A stretch of 40,816 nt of DNA, taken from NCBI GenBank assembly GCA_027600665.1, contig JADGJL010000115.1, positions 1 through 40,816 on the forward strand, given 5' to 3'. The notes under the pieces are model-generated. The model saw only the letters and a list, made by a program, of their open reading frames with translations. It searched no databases and was not told the origin of the DNA. The stretch is from Irineochytrium annulatum. Taxonomy: Eukaryota > Chytridiomycota > Chytridiomycetes > Chytridiales > Chytridiaceae. The translations under genes and the position numbers were made by a program. Of this stretch, positions 9,633-20,622 are shown in pieces. Position 1 is the stretch's first letter, and every line of letters begins with the position of its first letter.

Positions 9633-9974
9633 TTCTATCATTTGGGATACTCTACCTCTCACTTTTTCCATAGCGTCGCTCTTTGCGTTCTAAGCATCAA
9701 AAAGCGATATTAATATCGAGATGTATCCATCAAGTGGAGTAGTCGATCAGAAGAAGCCGGTGCATACCATCGTTTTCTCGGCGTCGGAGCAAAGTTCCAC
9801 AGATAAGCCAAGTATACCTTTCCTTACTTCGATCTGGCTTCGCATTTCAAGGCGCATGTTGTAAGACGATCAAACTGGCCGAGACCCGGGCCCTTTTGGT
9901 CAACTATCATGATGCAGTTTGCCTTTTTATTACTGAAATATACACGTGAACAACTCTCCTTCTCTTATTTTTAC
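9633..9974. other. Intergenic, no gene seen
   Basis: AT-richer sequence between the tRNA-like element and the stop codon of the ODAD4 gene. No coding frame, tRNA or repeat is supported here. Confidence 0.4.
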
Positions 9975-12614
9975 CTAAACGATCACAGCCCTCGTCCCCG
10001 CATCCCCCATCCCTTCTCCATCCACATCTCCATCCCTCCCGCCCTCAACCCTCGCCGCTGCGCTCGCGGGCCTCACTCCCTTCGCGCTCCCACCCCGCTT
10101 GCCTTCATTTATCTTCATCGGCAGCAGATCCTCAATGGCCGTAGAGATGGCGTCGACGGCGTGCGAGTCGTTCAGCGCCTTCGCCTGAGAAAGCGCGGAC
10201 ATGTACTCCGTCATGGCGCGGGTGTAGTTGCCAGTGCGGGCTGTTAACCCCAAAAAAGTCAGCAACGTGGCGGAAAAGCGAGATAAGACGTACTTTCAGC
10301 CTGCGCAATCAGCACCCGTGCATTCAACCCCCACCTCGCATCCCCCAGCACATCCGCGATCCCCTTGCACTCCTCCCCCCTGACCCTCGCGTCCTGATCC
10401 CTCCCCATCTCCAGGTGGCATCGACCAATGTCGTGAAGGAGCCACGCGCGGTCCAAACTACCGTCGCCCGGCGTGGGGGTTGAGGAGGGTGAGGGGCAGG
10501 ATCGGAGCCGCCGCTCGAAGGCTACGATGGCGTCCTCGAAGCGGCCGAGGCGGACGCAGGTGCGGCCGATGTTGGAGAGGGACCGGAGCTGGCAGTCGGG
10601 GAGGTCGTGGGTCCGGGCCAAGGTGAAATCTGTGTTTTATTTTCCCATAAGCACACCGTGGCAAGGAGGAAGGGTGAGCGCATACCCTGTCGATGGTAAT
10701 TCAACCCCTGCGTCAGACTCCCCAGCTCGACGCAAACGTTCCCCAAGGTGCTGAGGACGTCGCTGATGGCTCGATCGCGGTCGAGAAGGCCCGCCATGTC
10801 GTGCAGGCGCGTCAGGAACGCTTTCGCGGTGTTGAGGGCCGATACGAAGTCTCCTTTATCAATTGCTAAAGTTCTGAGTAAGTACTTTGTGCAAGAAGCG
10901 ACAAATGGGGGTAAAACAAACGTACCTCGATTAATAATATTCATGCTCGCATTCACGGCCTTCTCCGGCTCGCTCGACTTCTTCCTCATCCTCTCCTTCA
11001 ACCTGGGGCTCACGGCCCTCTCCCCCGTTGCGCCATCCGCCTCGTCCTGCTCCACAACATCGGGCGCCCACCCGCCTGCCTTTGGGCTATTGACGCGCCG
11101 CATCTCGGCCTGCTGCCTCTCGTTGAACTCGCGCGCCTTATCTGCCAGTGCCTCTTTGTGGCGTTCTGCATTCCAGTTAGGTTGTTGGGGATAGATGATG
11201 AAAGGAGGGGGAAGGGGAAATTACCGGCGATAGCCTTTGCGTGAGCCTTGGAGTGATCCTTCCGACGGGCATAAAGGGGTTTCTGCTGCCTCCAAAACTC
11301 GGTACGGTCCTCGAGGTACTTTAGAGCAGTAGAGACGAGCTCGACGACATCGTTGTTGGGCTTGTTGATGAAGTCTATCGATATCGAGGGGGAGGCGGAG
11401 GTACGCGCGATTAGAAACACATGTTCATCTGTCCGCGGTCATCCATCTGACCGCTACGCGTTCAACCCTTTATAGAATACGTCCATCCCACTTCCATATC
11501 GCGTCCGTCCCACCTCCATCCCACTGCCATTCCGCCCTCCCCTCTACAAACCTTTGTCATTCAACAGCATCTCCAGATAAACCTTATCCTCATGCAGCTC
11601 CCCCAATAACTGCTTCCCGGACTTATTCCTGGCGCGACGTGATTCCGCCCGATTTACATGGACGCTCTCCCTTGGTAAGGAAGGTGAGGGCCTGCCGGAC
11701 GCGTTCGGGCCCGCGGCGGCCGCGGCGCTGCCGTTGGGCGCGGGTGCGGAATGGGGGCGGACGTTGGGTACGGTTTTGGGGATGGGGGGTGGTTGGAACT
11801 TATAGTCTTTTGGATCTGGAGGTTGGTGTGTAAATGTTAGAATTATCATGTCATGCATAACCCTTTTCCTCCTTCTCTATTGATTGACCCCCTTCACTCT
11901 CTCAACAGTGAAATGTTGAACCCTTCAGCATTCCTTTCGTCCTTCCTACTTCCTTTCCTCCATCCATCCTTCCATCCATCCATCCATCCATGAATCCATC
12001 CATCCATCCATGCTTCTTCCTCCTCTCTTTCCCTTCTCTCTCTCCGCCCTCCATCCCGCCAACCGTCCCTTCTCTCTCAGAAACTTACTTCCAATGGAAT
12101 TATCAATCGCCTCCCTCGCCTTCTGAATCCCCAGCCTGAATTTCTTCAGCTCCGGCCTGAGCTTATTGCCCCTATGATAATACACCAGCGCCATCTCGAA
12201 ATCCCCCTTGTTGTACAGCGCCTCCGCCTTCTGGAACACGGCCTTGAAGAAGTCCGGGTCCACCTTGAGCGCGCCGTTCGCGTCCGCCAAAGCGGCCTCC
12301 GAGTCTCCGTATTGGAGGTAGACGCGGGATCTGGCCACAAGGACGTTCTTGTCGGGTTTGTCCGGGCGTATTAGGAGGGCCTGCGTGATAGCGGGAAGGG
12401 TGGTTTGAGTGGATGGCTGGCTGGGATGCATGCGTGGATCCCCCTCTCATACCTTTGTATAAGCCTCGATTGCCTTCTTGTACTCGCCCTGCTTGCACAA
12501 GTTGTCCCCGGCGGCCGCGAACGAGACGAGGGCGATCTCGACCTCGTCGGGGACGGGCCGGGTCGGGGAACCCGCCGCTTTGCGATTGGTGGGCGACTCG
12601 GGGGATTCGGACAT
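9975..12614 (-). CDS. ODAD4: Outer dynein arm docking complex subunit 4 (TTC25-like TPR protein)
   Basis: ODAD4/TTC25 is an axonemal TPR protein needed to attach outer dynein arms to doublet microtubules. The N-terminal TPR block is diagnostic: [90 protein letters not shown]. Next come [20 protein letters not shown], then [20 protein letters not shown], and then C-terminal TPRs ([55 protein letters not shown]). Exons begin at the ATG at 12614, and introns include 12381-12452, 11816-12088 and 11375-11551. Further introns interrupt the 3' half, and TAG at 9975 ends the gene. The order of motifs matches animal TTC25. It implies a motile zoospore stage. The intron at 11816-12088 contains a CCAT microsatellite. 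Confidence 0.93.
11959..12013. repeat. (CCAT)n microsatellite within an ODAD4 intron
   Basis: An imperfect tandem run of CCAT (ATCC phase) units, interrupted by TCCTT and GAA. It lies wholly within the 273-nt intron of the ODAD4 gene. The long minus-strand open frame across it (repeated Met-Asp-Gly-Trp) is an artefact of the repeat. Confidence 0.85.
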
Positions 12615-13063
12615 TGTGGGAATGCAGACCAGGTGGGACACGGGAGCGAGATGCGGGATGGGAGCTGGGGACGGTGACGTGCGGTGAAGCCCTGGGTGGG
12701 TGTTGTCAAATTCTGGCAGGTTCCATCAACAAGCATGAAGGGCTTTGCTGCCACCGCCGCAGAGTGAGGATTAATTACACTTCATAATGCCGCCTGGGCC
12801 GCAGGGCAGTTGTCGGACTACTTTCAAGTTCCCAAAGAATAAGCCTACCAAGGCTTAATGTATTGCACATGAATATGCCATAGAGTAAAGAGAAAAAGCA
12901 TGCTAACACGGGAGAAGTCTCGGCCTCGTATCCTCGAACAACGAGTCCACATGACGAACCCTTACAAATCCAAAAATAGACAAAAGGAAGACAGGCAGTC
13001 TTAAAAAACCTCCTAAGCCCAACGCCGAACTCCATCAACATCTAGACGATGCTCGCAGCAAAT
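12615..13063. other. ODAD4 upstream region and ADK 3' flank
   Basis: These 449 bp lie between the ODAD4 start codon and the adenosine kinase stop codon; both genes are on the minus strand. A hydrophobic minus-strand frame at 12775-13041 has no start context or homology I can recognise and is more likely 3' UTR. No tRNA or repeat is seen. Confidence 0.4.
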
Positions 13064-14277
13064 CTAAGAGCTGAAGTCGTAAGTGCACGGCTCACTCGGG
13101 TAAGTGGGTCCGGTCCTCTGGATCCCAATGGCGGCCAAGTACTGTCCGGCGTGGACGCACTGCGCCACGGACTTCCCCCTGACGTAGCCCGCCATGAACC
13201 CACCACAGAACGCGTCACCCGCGCCGTTGGTGTCAACGATCTTGGACGCCTCGACGGGGTGGACGGGGAACTCCTGGACGGCGCCGTCGTGAGCCACGAT
13301 CGTGGGCAGGGAGCCCTGGGTGATGACGACGAGGCGCTTGCGGGAGGTGTTGTGCTTGGGGAGGTTGGAAATGGAAAGGGCGATGGATTTCACGTCGGAG
13401 GTGCCGAGGGAGTGGGCCTCACTGTAGGCAGCGGCTTCGGCCTCGTTGCCTTTTTTAAAAAAAGCCAATAATTAGCACACTTTAACGATAAGTAGGTATA
13501 GGACAATACCGAAAACGATGTCCCAGTACGGCGCCAGGTCATCCAGCTGCTTGGTGAAGAACTTGGGGATGAAGTCCGCGCTCATATTCATCGCAAACAC
13601 CTTGTCCTTCTCGGCCGCGTGCTTGGCGATCGCGTTCGCGCTCTCGGCGCTGACGGTCAGAAAGAACCCGCCGACGTAGAAGAACTTGGCGTTCTCCACC
13701 AGCGCCCAGATCTCGGGCCTCTTCAAGTGCTCGATCGTGTACGTGTTGGCGGCCAGCAGGTCCGTCACGAGGGCGCGGTGCACGCCAGTGATCAGCACGC
13801 CGCATCGACCCGTGGGGACCGTCTCGTTCACCATATACTCCGTCCTCAGACCCTCGGACGCGGCCACGCTCCGGAGCTTCTCGCCCTCGGCGTCATTCCC
13901 AACGGCGCCGATGTACACCGTGCTCTTCGGCGGGAGCATGTGCTGCGCACCCCGCAGGGTGTTCTGGGCGGCCCCGCCGGCGACATAGGTGACCTTGTGG
14001 TTCTTGATGAGCTCGTCGTAGAGGGGCTTGTGGGAGTCCTCGGCCAGGATGGCGGAGTTGGGCTCGAGGTTGTACTTCTTCAGGAGGGACGGGTCCACGA
14101 CGGCCGAGATGTCGAGGAGCGGGTTCTCGATGCCGAGGAGGACGTATTCTGCGTGAGGAGTAACGGGTCAGTCTCAACCGACCGGGCGCGCTTCCACTCG
14201 CAGACTGGCTGATCGTCTCCCACAGTAGCTCCCCTCAACTAATGCGCTACGAGACGGGCATCCATACCTTGGGACAT
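13064..14277 (-). CDS. ADK: Adenosine kinase
   Basis: A PfkB/ribokinase-family enzyme that phosphorylates adenosine to AMP with ATP, acting in purine salvage and in removing adenosine made by the S-adenosylhomocysteine cycle. Three exons give 344 residues, the usual length: 14268-14277 (only 10 nt, Met-Ser-Gln plus one base), 13510-14148 and 13064-13449. Motifs in order are YVLLGIENPLLDI, YVAGGAAQNTLRGAQHML, YIGAVGNDAEG, TGRCGVLITG, AMNMSADFIPKFF, DIVFGNEAEAAAYSE, VVITQGSLPTI, and VDTNGAGDAFCGGF with the catalytic Asp. Introns are 14149-14267 and 13450-13509. The tiny first exon is needed, because no in-frame ATG precedes EYVLLGIENPLLD in exon 2. Stop TAG. Confidence 0.97.
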
Positions 14278-14877
14278 GGTTGCGGAGGCGGAGGTCGTTG
14301 AGGGCTGGAGGTTGTTGAGTTGATAGAGATGGGCAAAGAAACGTCAAAGTGCGAGGAAAAAGAAGTCACCGTTTTGGGGACTTGCACCATCACAAGGATT
14401 TGGGGCAGTGGAAGGCTGGTCGACGCCGACGTATAAGCAGACGCGGGCGCTACCACTCCAGATGTAAATCTGAAAAGGAGAAGGAGAGAGTGCAGGTACT
14501 ACCTCATCCGAAGGCGTTTACCCAGACTCGAACGCACACAGTGGACGCATTTAAGATAATTCCTTGACATGGAGGCAACTTTCATTTTATTACTTGCTTC
14601 GTACAATAAACGGTATTATCACCATTGCGATATATGTTGCCAACTACTCAAAATATCTGAAATATCTGGTAACTATTCACGTATGTTCAATTTGCTTGCT
14701 TTATACCCTACCAAAATTTCACATGAGAACAAAAAAGCAATACACATGAAGCGAAGGGGGCATTAGAAATCCACGGAAAGAAAGACAAAAAAAAATTCAC
14801 CGGGTAAAAAAACGCGTTCATTTGCAAAATTGTAAACATATTCCCTTCCACAAGCAACGTTTCTTCCGTTCCACCGG
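14278..14877. other. Intergenic, AT-rich
   Basis: ADK promoter side (14278-14560) and an AT-rich 3' flank of the next gene (14560-14877), including a run of 9 A near 14790. Two short plus-strand frames at 14564-14766 are AT-driven and not supported as genes. Confidence 0.4.
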
Positions 14878-17800
14878 TCAAACCACCCAGTTAGTACCTC
14901 GCGTCGGCCTGATGTGCTTGTTCAAACACCTCGACATCCTGCCGTTGGGGCCGTAATCGAACCAATCGTAGATAACGCCGCCCGACCCCATCTTCCTGAT
15001 TGCGTCCGCTCCGGGCGTCATTGACGTCGAATTGCCGAACCCAGCCTTTTCCTTGAGCACCAAAATATCCCGGACGACCTGCTCGACCTGCCTCATCCTT
15101 GCGGCCGCGTCGTCTCCTCCCGCGCCACGCGCTCCCGTAAGCCGGTGACCCTCGACGCAGGCGGCCAAGGAAGCGAGGGCGTGGTTCTGTGCGGCGAGAA
15201 CCTCGTGGTGCGCAATGACGTGGGCGTTGTTGCTGCCCGCGGAGGAAGTCAAGATGGAGGAGGTTGGTTGTGGATTCCGCCCCGAAAGATGGCGGGCCTC
15301 GATGTCGGCCGCGAGGTGCGCGACGACGGACTGGTTGCCGGCGACGGCCTCGGCCAGAGACACGGCGTCGGGGTGAGAGGCGGGAGAGCTGGACGCGGCG
15401 GACCGCGCGTTGGCGGTCTTCTTTCCCACGTCCTCCTTCTTCTCCGCACCACCCTTCTTCTCAACACCCGACTTCGCCTCGACCGCGCGGCCGGCCATAG
15501 CGCCAGCGATGGCGTACCCCTGATGGTGCGCCGCCTCGGCCCGGACGACGTTCTTCAGACCCCTAGCGATCTCAGCCTCCTTAACGTTCCCTTCATACTT
15601 CTCTAAGGCAATGCACATTGGAGCAGCCTTCGGCGCCGACTTCGAAGTCGAAGCGCTTGTGCCGGCGACCACCTTCTTCTCCACCTGCGCGTTCTTCTTC
15701 TGCGGGCTGCCGGCTTCCGTCGGCACCTCGGCGTTCTTCGCATCGGAGGCCTTCTTGGCGGCCCACGCGACGAACATGCTCATCTGGGCCACGTACCGTT
15801 GGGCTGAGTCCGCCTCCGCCTTCCTCACCGCGTCCGACACGTGTTCCAGGCTATACCTCGGCGCCGCGGATCCGGTTGAGCTCTTCACCTCGCATGTAGC
15901 CGGGGCGGAGGCGGAAGAGGCATGCGCCGTCTCCTGCTGTCGCGCGACGCGAGCAGTCGCGGGGGCGGTCTGAGAGCCAGAGGCGGCGTCGGAAGAGCCG
16001 GCGGCCTTCTCCCCTGCCGTCCACGATTTATAAACTGCAGACTGGCGCATGTCAGCGTCGTGAACGAAGCGATGCGCGGCCGCGGCCTCCGCCCGCCTCA
16101 CGGCGTCGGGGGCGTTCTCGAGGCCGTATCGGGGCGAGTCGGCGGATGTCTTAATGTCGCGCGCCACGGCGGGGGAGGTGACAGCGGCGGATGAGGCTTG
16201 TCGAGATGCAGGGGCCGGGGCTGGCGCTTCACCGGCTGCTTTTCGAGTCTCCCATGCGATGTACGCCGAAACGTGATGCACCCACCGCATGTTCGCGGCA
16301 ACCTCGGCGTCGCGGACGTCTGCGGGGACGTTAACGAGACCGTAGCGCGGGGCCGACGACGAGACGGCCTGGGTGGAGGCCGCGACGGCTCGCGGGGCGG
16401 GAGTGGACGATGCGACGGAGGCCGGAGCCTTCGTCGAAGTCTTTAGCGCGGAGGCGGCGGCGTTTGAGGGGTTCGCGGGAGCGGGCTTGGCGGGAGCGGG
16501 TTTGGGGGGAGCGGCATGGGTGACTACCGACTCGGGCGCGGCCTTCGCGGCCGGGCCGGACGACCCAGCGATCCGAAACCCTTCCAAGCCAGCGGCGAGC
16601 TGAGCGATGGCAGCCGACTGTGCCGCCAGCGCCTCGTGGTGTCCTATCGCGTCAGATCCGGATGCAGTGTCCCGAACGACGGCCTGTGCCTTTGCAGACG
16701 TTGAGGCGTCGGCCGCGGTCGGCTTGGCTTGGGTAGTCGCCGAGGTGGAGGGCGGCTTGGGCTTCGACAGGGCGGCGGGCTGGCCGCGGGTGGACTCTGG
16801 CATCTCTACCGCGCCGTACTTGACAAGGAGGTTCCCCATGTAGGCGGACACCTTCGCTTCGCGGGCCCGAATCGTCTTCGCGGACTCGAGTTCCTGCTCA
16901 AGCCGTGCGATGCGCGCATTAAGAACAGCGACCTGGATACACGGTATCACATTAACAACCGTGGTAAGATAATTATTGTAAGCAAAAAGGCGGAATAACA
17001 ACTAACCTCCTTCTCGGAGTATGTCTTCTCCGCAGCGGGCTTCAGTGCCTGCTGCCGCAAATGCCACATCATTACCGCAGGGTATGGCGTCGGCTCATAC
17101 CCAGGCGGAATAACAATTTTCTCGGCAGGGGGGACGGGCTTTGTCGACTTGGCAGCCTCCTTCATCGGCTCAGGAGCTGGCGTCGCGGCCTTCGCCGGCT
17201 CTGCGGGCTCCGACTTCGCAGCGGGTTTGGGCTTCGCGGGTTCCGCAGCCTTCTTCGCAGCGACGGGCTCAACAGATTTCTTGGTAGGCGATGGGGGCGC
17301 AGCAGCAGTTGCCGGCCTTGTGGGCTCCACAGACTTCTTTGTTGGCGAAGACGGCCCGGCGACCGCCTTACCAGGTTCCGCAGACTTCCTTGCGGCCGAG
17401 GTCGAGATAGCGATGGCCGGCGCCGACTTCTTCGTCGGCGACGTCGAGGCGACCTCCGGCTCGGCCGGGCCAGCGGACTTCTTGACGGGCTCAGCAGGTC
17501 TCTTTGCGGGATCAACTGAAACGGCAGCCTCGCTCTTCACCGTCTTAGCGGGCTCGAGTGCCGACTTCTTCGCGGCCGGGGCGCTGGCAGCGGTCTTCAC
17601 GGCGTCGCCGCACTTCGTCAACGGTTCGATCGCGGCCTTGGCGGGCTCCACGACATTCTTGACCGGCTCGCGAGCGACGCTTTCGGCTTTGGCGGCCTTT
17701 ATCGTTTCGGCGGACTTCTTAGCAGGCTCGAGGACAGCGGTATCGGCAGCGGCCTTCACAGGCGAGGCGGGCTTCGCATCAGCGGCCCTCGAGGGCTTTG

Positions 17801-18499
17801 AAGCGTCAGCCGTTTTCACGGGAGCAGGGGCAGCGGCGGCTTTTTTGCCCTTAACATTCTTCTTTCCAGACCCGAAGCTTTCCGAGACGATCTATAATTG
17901 GTAGGGAGGTGAGTAAGTTACGCATATCGGACCACCCTAGTCGTAAGTCAAGCAGGAACGCATAAAGGAATAAGAAAGCACCCCCATAAGCACGAAAAAC
18001 GAGGAAGGAATGAAGAACAAGGAACGTCTCCTCCCCCCTCCCCAATGAGCACGAAAACTAAAATATTCTCTAAAAAAAAAGAAAATGGAAGGAAAATGCA
18101 AGCGATACAAAGGTCAAATACGGTCAACGTGGGGCCAATACAAACCAAAGAAAGCAAAAATACGAAAAGCTCGCGCAGGGCCGCGTGAATGTAATCAAAT
18201 ACCTTCGACAGCGAGGCCCCTGCAGCGGCGGGGTCGTCCTTGGTCATCGCGGACGGCGGCGTGACCATGACGAAGTCGTCCTCTTGCGGGCTGGAGTCCT
18301 TAGTCGGTTTCTTTTCCGTCGCCGGGGCAACGGCGGCCGACTTGGTGACTGAGGGCGCGGTCGCGGACTGGGTCGTATGGTCAGCCTTCGACGTCGAGCC
18401 GGCAGAGGTTGTTCCCGTGGGCACGAGCTGCGCCGGGGCCGGTTTTGGGGAGCTGCGCTTCCCGCCCGGGGAGCCTCCCTTGTTGGCTCGCTTCTTCAT
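14878..18499 (-). CDS. Ala/Pro/Lys-rich repeat protein with an unnamed ~40-residue repeat
   Basis: Three exons (18203-18499, 17007-17891, 14878-16932; introns GTATTT...ATAG and GTTAGT...CCAG) encode 1078 residues. Residues 1-99 are basic, with SPGGKRSSPKP. The second exon is low-complexity Ala/Pro/Lys sequence with three SPTKKS motifs, which look like CDK sites and resemble linker-histone tails. A short coiled coil follows (LNARIARLEQELESAKTIRA). The rest holds four divergent repeats built on RYGLxNVPxxVRxAE followed by MRWVHxxxxYxAWExRxAA, at about 16255-16350, 16000-16130, 15750-15866 and 15490-15615. There are also three copies of a shorter motif, HEALAAQSAAIAQLAAGLE-like (about 16570-16650, 15290-15370, 15135-15215). 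The C-terminal 50 residues are unique (VIYDWFDYGPNGRMSRCLN). The family is not recognised and the function is unknown. The same repeat recurs at 27518-28095. Confidence 0.85.
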
Positions 18500-18971
18500 T
18501 TTATGGAGGCTGGCGGAGTTGGTCCTGACACTGCTGAGGGCGGAGTCGGTTTCGCGAGTCGAGAAGGAAACGGGACGGAGGCTGCTGGGGGCTCGCCAGG
18601 GGTGCGACTCTCGGGATGGGGCTCAACTCCGAGGAACGTCGAGGTCGGGCGTCGATCGCACGTCAGAAAAACGACGAGGCGGCGAAGAGGTGCAGCGGAT
18701 CTTGACGTGTTTCAGACTGTATGCTCGCTTCTTGCCGCGAATCTGATTGATTAGTAGCACACGCTCGCAGCAAGGTTCGTTTGCATCCATCCATGTGGTA
18801 GCTATGAATCCGTAAACTCCACACCGAGCAAATAAAAAATAATTCGTCTGCATCAACAGCACCAGATGTAGCAGCAACGCGTCATGATTTGTTCGATGGA
18901 CACTGGACCACTAGCACATGATAATACCGTTCCCCATACTCCTACTCCTGCACCGCCCACCTCCTCTTTCT
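18500..18971. other. Intergenic
   Basis: Upstream region of the repeat-protein gene and 3' flank of the bS16m gene. The overlapping short frames here (for example plus 18377-18754) are mostly antisense shadows of the repeat-protein exon. No RNA gene or repeat is seen. Confidence 0.4.
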
Positions 18972-19579
18972 TTACTTGATCCCCGTAATAGCTTGCAGCA
19001 CCCTCAACCGCTCCATGTCCGTCAGTGGCTCCAACGGCGGTGTCCCATCCAGCTTAACCTTCGTAAAGTCAATATCCTTTTCCCGCTTGACAATCAGCTG
19101 GTCCCTCGGCAACCGCGCGGCCTCCGCCGGCCTGTCGTGAAAAAAATCCCGTGCCTCTTCGCCCGTCATGACCCGCACGCTGCCGTCGGGCGCGTTGTAG
19201 CTCACAAACCAGGTCTTTGGGTCGTTAAGGGAGAGCGCTCCCGTGTTGTGGAGTTGTTTCGGGAGGGGTGGCATAAGATTGGCCTGTTCGATTTTAAAAT
19301 TAGAGGTTAATTCATCATGACAAGGAGGGAAATAATCACCTTCTCCAACAACCACGCCACACGCGAAGACGGCTGCGCCCCAACGCCCAACCAGTACTTT
19401 ATCCGGTCCCAGTTCATCTCGATGTGCTTCACGCCCGTGTTCCTGTCCGGGATCGGGTTGTAAGTCCCGACGCGCTCCAGGTGCTTCTTGGTGGATGCGG
19501 CCTTGGCGTTCGCAACGACTATCCCAAAGAACGGGTTGTTCCGGGCTCCCCACCGGGCGAGGCGGATGCGGACCACCAT
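18972..19579 (-). CDS. MRPS16: Mitochondrial small-subunit ribosomal protein bS16m
   Basis: Homologue of bacterial S16 in the mitochondrial ribosome small subunit. Exon 1 (19340-19579) reads MVVRIRLARWGARNNPFFGI, VVANAKAASTKKHLERVGTY, NPIPDRNTG, IEMNWDRIKYWLGVGAQPS, RVAWLLEK. Exon 2 (18972-19283) continues ANLMPPLP and carries a C-terminal extension ending VLQAITGIK. The intron is 56 nt (19284-19339, GTGATT...ACAG). The protein is 183 residues; the S16 core is about 80-90, and the extension is of a kind common in fungal mitochondrial ribosomal proteins. The ATG at 19579 begins exactly at the family start. It is divergent from DIB1. Confidence 0.95.
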
Positions 19580-19670
19580 CTCGTGTTGATCAAGTTGTGA
19601 AGAAGATCGAGAATGAGACGTCAACCGTCCGTTTCAATTTTGACTTCGCAGGGAGTGGACTTCGACTGCG
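19580..19670. promoter_or_regulatory. Bidirectional promoter region MRPS16/DIB1
   Basis: Only 91 bp separate the start codons of two divergent housekeeping genes, so both must start transcription within or very close to this interval. No TATA box is evident. Confidence 0.6.
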
Positions 19671-20223
19671 ATGAGGTATGCCGCGGTTCAGCTTTCCCTG
19701 ACGACAAACGACGTTCTTATGCTTGTTACCCAGTTATTTCCTCCCTCACCTTCCCTCCGGCTGGCACGTCGACCAAGCGATCCTCTCCGAAGAAGAACGG
19801 GTGGTCGTGATCCGCTTTGGCCACGACTGGGACCCGCAGTGCATGCGCATGGACGAAGTGCTTTACTCAATTGCGGAGCGCGTCAAGAATTTTGCCGTGA
19901 TCTACCTGGTCGACATCTCGGAGGTTCCCGATTTCAACAAGATGTATGAGTTGTACGACCCATGCACGGTCATGTTCTTCTACAGGAACAAGCACATCAT
20001 GATTGATTTGGGGACCGGGAACAACAATAAAATCAATTGGGCGCTGGAGGACAAACAGGAGATGATAGACATCGTGGAGACCGTGTTCTCAGGCGCGCGA
20101 AAGGGTCGGGGTCTGGTCGTCAGCCCGAAAGGTAGGCTGTTTTCGGTTGCTGCTTTCTCTACGTCGCTGAGATTAAACTGATGTCTGTTTCTCTTAGATT
20201 ACTCGACGAAATACAAGTACTAA
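19671..20223 (+). CDS. DIB1: U5 snRNP thioredoxin-like protein Dib1 (TXNL4A)
   Basis: Essential thioredoxin-fold protein of the U4/U6.U5 tri-snRNP, present in the spliceosomal B complex. Three exons: 19671-19675 (only ATGAG), 19734-20131 and 20198-20223. Introns are 58 nt (GTATGC...CCAG) and 66 nt (GTAGGC...TTAG). The product is 142 residues, the exact family length: MSYFLPHLPSGWHVDQAIL, EERVVVIRFGHDWDPQCM, MDEVLYSIAERVKNFAVIYL, DISEVPDFNKMYELYDPCTV, FFYRNKHIMIDLGTGNNNK, and after the last intron DYSTKYKY, then TAA. The 5-nt first exon restores the conserved MSY start; the in-frame ATG at 19723 lies inside the intron. Near-invariant sequence makes this certain. Confidence 0.98.
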
Positions 20224-20622
20224 AAGGACTAAACCGGCGATGTTTGCTTGCTATTTGCTGCTGTAGATAACTTTGATGTTGTGCAACTCCTCGTGAACTT
20301 TAAGACTTGCAAGTATATTCATGCGATACCGTTAAGGATAGAAAAATTTAAGCATTCCACTTTAAATCAGCGGGAAGGTTGAAGAACAGCCATTAGCGAA
20401 AACGAGCGGAGTTAATGTGAATTTGCTACATTTCTTACTTGCATAAAAACACCCGCTCTACAAGTTAGTAACACGAACGACTAAGTACAAAATTACAAAT
20501 TGAGTAAGTGAAACAGCAGTAAACAGAAAGACGGAAAAACAGCGACAGCGAAAATAAATACGCAACTCCCTACATCCCATCTCCCGAACCCCACACATCC
20601 CTCACCATGCTTCCCAGCCTAA
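20224..20622. other. Convergent intergenic region
   Basis: AT-rich 3' flanks of DIB1 (plus) and SCC3 (minus). No coding frame or RNA gene is supported. Confidence 0.45.

Noticed and set aside
11946..12431. A protein ending in repeated Met-Asp-Gly-Trp
   Set aside because: This is read-through of the ODAD4 intron across the CCAT microsatellite; a GTAAGT donor at 12088 ends the exon.
15145..17904. Long plus-strand frames opposite the repeat protein (for example 17149-17904)
   Set aside because: Their Gly/Ala/Ser-rich content mirrors Ala/Pro/Lys codons on the true strand, and they have no independent start or splice evidence.
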